Part shown: piece after piece, positions 4,866 to 6,193 of the stretch
Numbering within the stretch: the first letter of the stretch is position 1
Layout: each line of letters starts with the position of its first letter
Source of the DNA: JASEFH01 sp034679905
GTDB lineage: Archaea; Halobacteriota; Methanomicrobia; Methanomicrobiales; JACTUA01
Reading direction: 5' to 3'
NCBI GenBank assembly: GCA_034679905.1
Contig: JAXDAH010000071.1
Coordinates: forward strand, 1 to 6,193
Length of the DNA stretch: 6,193 nucleotides
The notes under the pieces: generated by a model
Told to the model about the DNA's origin: nothing
What the model saw: the letters and a program-made list of their open reading frames with translations, nothing else
The model's database searches: none
Program-made: the position numbers and the translations under genes

Positions 4866-6059
4866 ATGGAAACGCATGCCGTGGGAGGATTTGCCAGGGC
4901 GAGGTTCGAGGCGGTGCGGGAGGCATTCATGGAGAACTTCCAGCGCCGCGGGGAGCTGGGAGCGGCCTGCTGCATCTACCATCGCGGAGAGAAGGTCGTC
5001 GACCTCTGGGGCGGTATCCGCAACCGATCGACGGGCGAATCCTGGGAAGAGGGCACCATGGCCCTGGTCCACTCCTCGACAAAGGGCATGGCCGGACTCG
5101 CCATGGCGCTCGCACACTCACGGGGCCTGTACGACTACGACGAGTATGTCAGCACGTACTGGCCGGAGTTCGGCCAGCGCGGCAAGGATCGTATCACGGT
5201 CCGGCAGCTGCTTTCGCACCAGGGCGGGCTGTTCGCCCTGGACGAGCGGCTGGACAGGAGCCTCGTCGCGGATCCCGAGCGGCTGGCCGTCGTGCTCGCA
5301 CGGCAGAGACCGGCTTTTGAGCCGGGAACGCGCCAGGCCTACCACGGCATCACCCTGGGGTTCTACGAGAGCGAACTGCTCCGCCGGGTCGATCCCGGGC
5401 ACCGCACGCTGGGACGGTTCTTCCAGGAGGAGATCGCCGATCCGCTGGGGCTCGATTTCTACATCCGGCTCCCCACGGAGATCCCGAACACACGGCTGGC
5501 GACGCTCGAGCGATTCAGCATGGCAGAAGCGCTCTTCGCCTTGCCTCTCCCCCTCCTGCTATCCGCCATGAACCCGCGCTCGCGCTTCCGCCGCTGCCTG
5601 CAGGGGTCGGAGTTGCCGGCGGAGGATGAAGAGCACATCTACGCCCGGAACCTGGAGGTGCCGGCCGGGGGCGGGGTCGGGACGGCCCGGGCCATGGCTC
5701 AGGCCTACAGCGTCTTTGCGACCGGGGGAAGAGAGCTCGGATTGCACGAGGAGACGCTCCGGCAGCTGATGGCGCCTGCCGTTCCGCCGATCCGCGGGTT
5801 CCGCGATGCATGCCTGAAGGTGGAGGTGCGGTTCTCGCTCGGGTTCCTGAAGCCGGGCCCGAAGAATCCCTTTGCGCATCCGAGCGCCTTCGGGGCCCCG
5901 GGAACGGGGGGTTCCTTCGGATTTGCCGATCCCCCCCATGAAATTGGCTATGGCTATATCCCCAACCGCATGGGGGCGTATCTGGAGGACCCGAGAGAGG
6001 TCGCCCTGCGGGCAGCAATGTACCGCTCCATCGGGGTGGCAGATCCCTGCCATGGATAA
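4866..6059 (+). CDS. Serine hydrolase of the beta-lactamase (class C/esterase) family
   Basis: This 397-residue protein belongs to the penicillin-binding-protein-like serine hydrolases, which mostly act as carboxylesterases or peptidases rather than as true beta-lactamases. The catalytic SxxK motif is Ser70-Ser-Thr-Lys73 in VHSSTKGMAG. The second-motif tyrosine is Tyr159 in PGTRQAYHGITLGFY. The third-motif region is FGAPGTGGSFGFADP (342-356), followed by GYGYIPNRMG. Other family marks are RRGELGAACCIYHRGEKVVDLWGG (27-50), ITVRQLLSHQGGLF (110-123) and DPLGLDFYI (192-200). At position 344, where I recall many relatives having His, this protein has Ala; how common that is cannot be judged here. 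There is no signal peptide, so a cytoplasmic esterase is likely. Start 4866 was preferred over 4827 because of GGTGAGGG and because homologues begin near this point; the longer form would add 13 residues. The gene is monocistronic by spacing. The substrate is unknown. Confidence 0.93.
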   Translation: METHAVGGFARARFEAVREAFMENFQRRGELGAACCIYHRGEKVVDLWGGIRNRSTGESWEEGTMALVHSSTKGMAGLAMALAHSRGLYDYDEYVSTYWPEFGQRGKDRITVRQLLSHQGGLFALDERLDRSLVADPERLAVVLARQRPAFEPGTRQAYHGITLGFYESELLRRVDPGHRTLGRFFQEEIADPLGLDFYIRLPTEIPNTRLATLERFSMAEALFALPLPLLLSAMNPRSRFRRCLQGSELPAEDEEHIYARNLEVPAGGGVGTARAMAQAYSVFATGGRELGLHEETLRQLMAPAVPPIRGFRDACLKVEVRFSLGFLKPGPKNPFAHPSAFGAPGTGGSFGFADPPHEIGYGYIPNRMGAYLEDPREVALRAAMYRSIGVADPCHG

Positions 6060-6094
6060 GTCGAAACCCCCCGCCATTCCGGCGCAGTCCTTTC

Positions 6095-6116
6095 GCCCCG
6101 CTGGACAAAACGGGGC
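6095..6116 (+). terminator. Hairpin after the serine hydrolase, possible terminator
   Basis: GCCCCG (6095-6100) pairs with CGGGGC (6111-6116) over a 10-nt loop; flanking TT (6092-6093) and AA (6118-6119) can extend it past one mismatch. It begins 35 nt after the TAA stop. No T-run follows on the plus strand. Past it, to the window end, I see no gene. Confidence 0.35.
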
Positions 6117-6193
6117 AAATGACAGGGGACGATTCCGGCGGTGGTCAACGACCTGCCCGCGGGTGTTCATGGTTCGGCGGCTTCATCAGGGTG

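Noticed and set aside
5515..6170. Long minus-strand frames opposite the serine hydrolase 3' end.
   Set aside because: They mirror the codon periodicity of the plus-strand gene and show no protein-family pattern.
1..6193. CRISPR array, insertion sequence, toxin-antitoxin or phage-defence module.
   Set aside because: No regularly spaced direct repeats, no transposase or nuclease motifs and no terminal inverted repeats flanking a gene were found.

Overview
The window reads as chromosomal DNA of a GC-rich archaeon, most likely a methanogen of the Methanomicrobiales type. This is inference from local signals. The signals are archaeal BRE/TATA-like boxes at the expected distance from gene starts, one apparently leaderless gene, GGTGA-type ribosome binding sites, oligo-T runs after genes, and a secreted protein packed with N-glycosylation sequons. 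No rRNA, tRNA, CRISPR array, transposase or phage gene was seen.

Layout. On the minus strand at the left edge (about 1-910) sits a two-gene unit. A small single-span membrane protein with a TTG start (moderate confidence) overlaps by ATGA a 223-residue exported alpha-helical protein, which is followed by a hairpin plus T6 terminator. A gene-free stretch of about 560 bp (865-1428) separates this unit from the plus-strand genes and holds a compact set of nested and crossing inverted repeats at 972-1089. The plus strand then carries an epoxide hydrolase of the microsomal/EHN type (1429-2571), a small cupin (2810-3214), a gap of about 455 bp with only a doubtful Cys-rich ORF, a flavodoxin-like protein (3670-4107), a gap of about 760 bp with inverted repeats and an AT-rich promoter island, and a serine hydrolase of the beta-lactamase/esterase family (4866-6059). 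The last 134 bp hold a hairpin and no gene.

How the genes relate. The four plus-strand proteins are soluble stand-alone enzymes or binding proteins without signal peptides. They are separated by 238-760 bp, and most have their own candidate promoter or termination signal, so they look like successive single-gene units rather than one operon. Epoxide hydrolase, cupin, flavodoxin and esterase would all fit small-molecule detoxification or stress metabolism, but no shared pathway can be shown. No previously undescribed multi-gene system is convincingly visible. The items most worth a second look are the structured element at 972-1089, the TTG-started membrane peptide coupled to the sequon-rich secreted protein, the complete epoxide-hydrolase catalytic set in an archaeal context with a leaderless promoter, and the promoter and mini-ORF arrangement upstream of the serine hydrolase.
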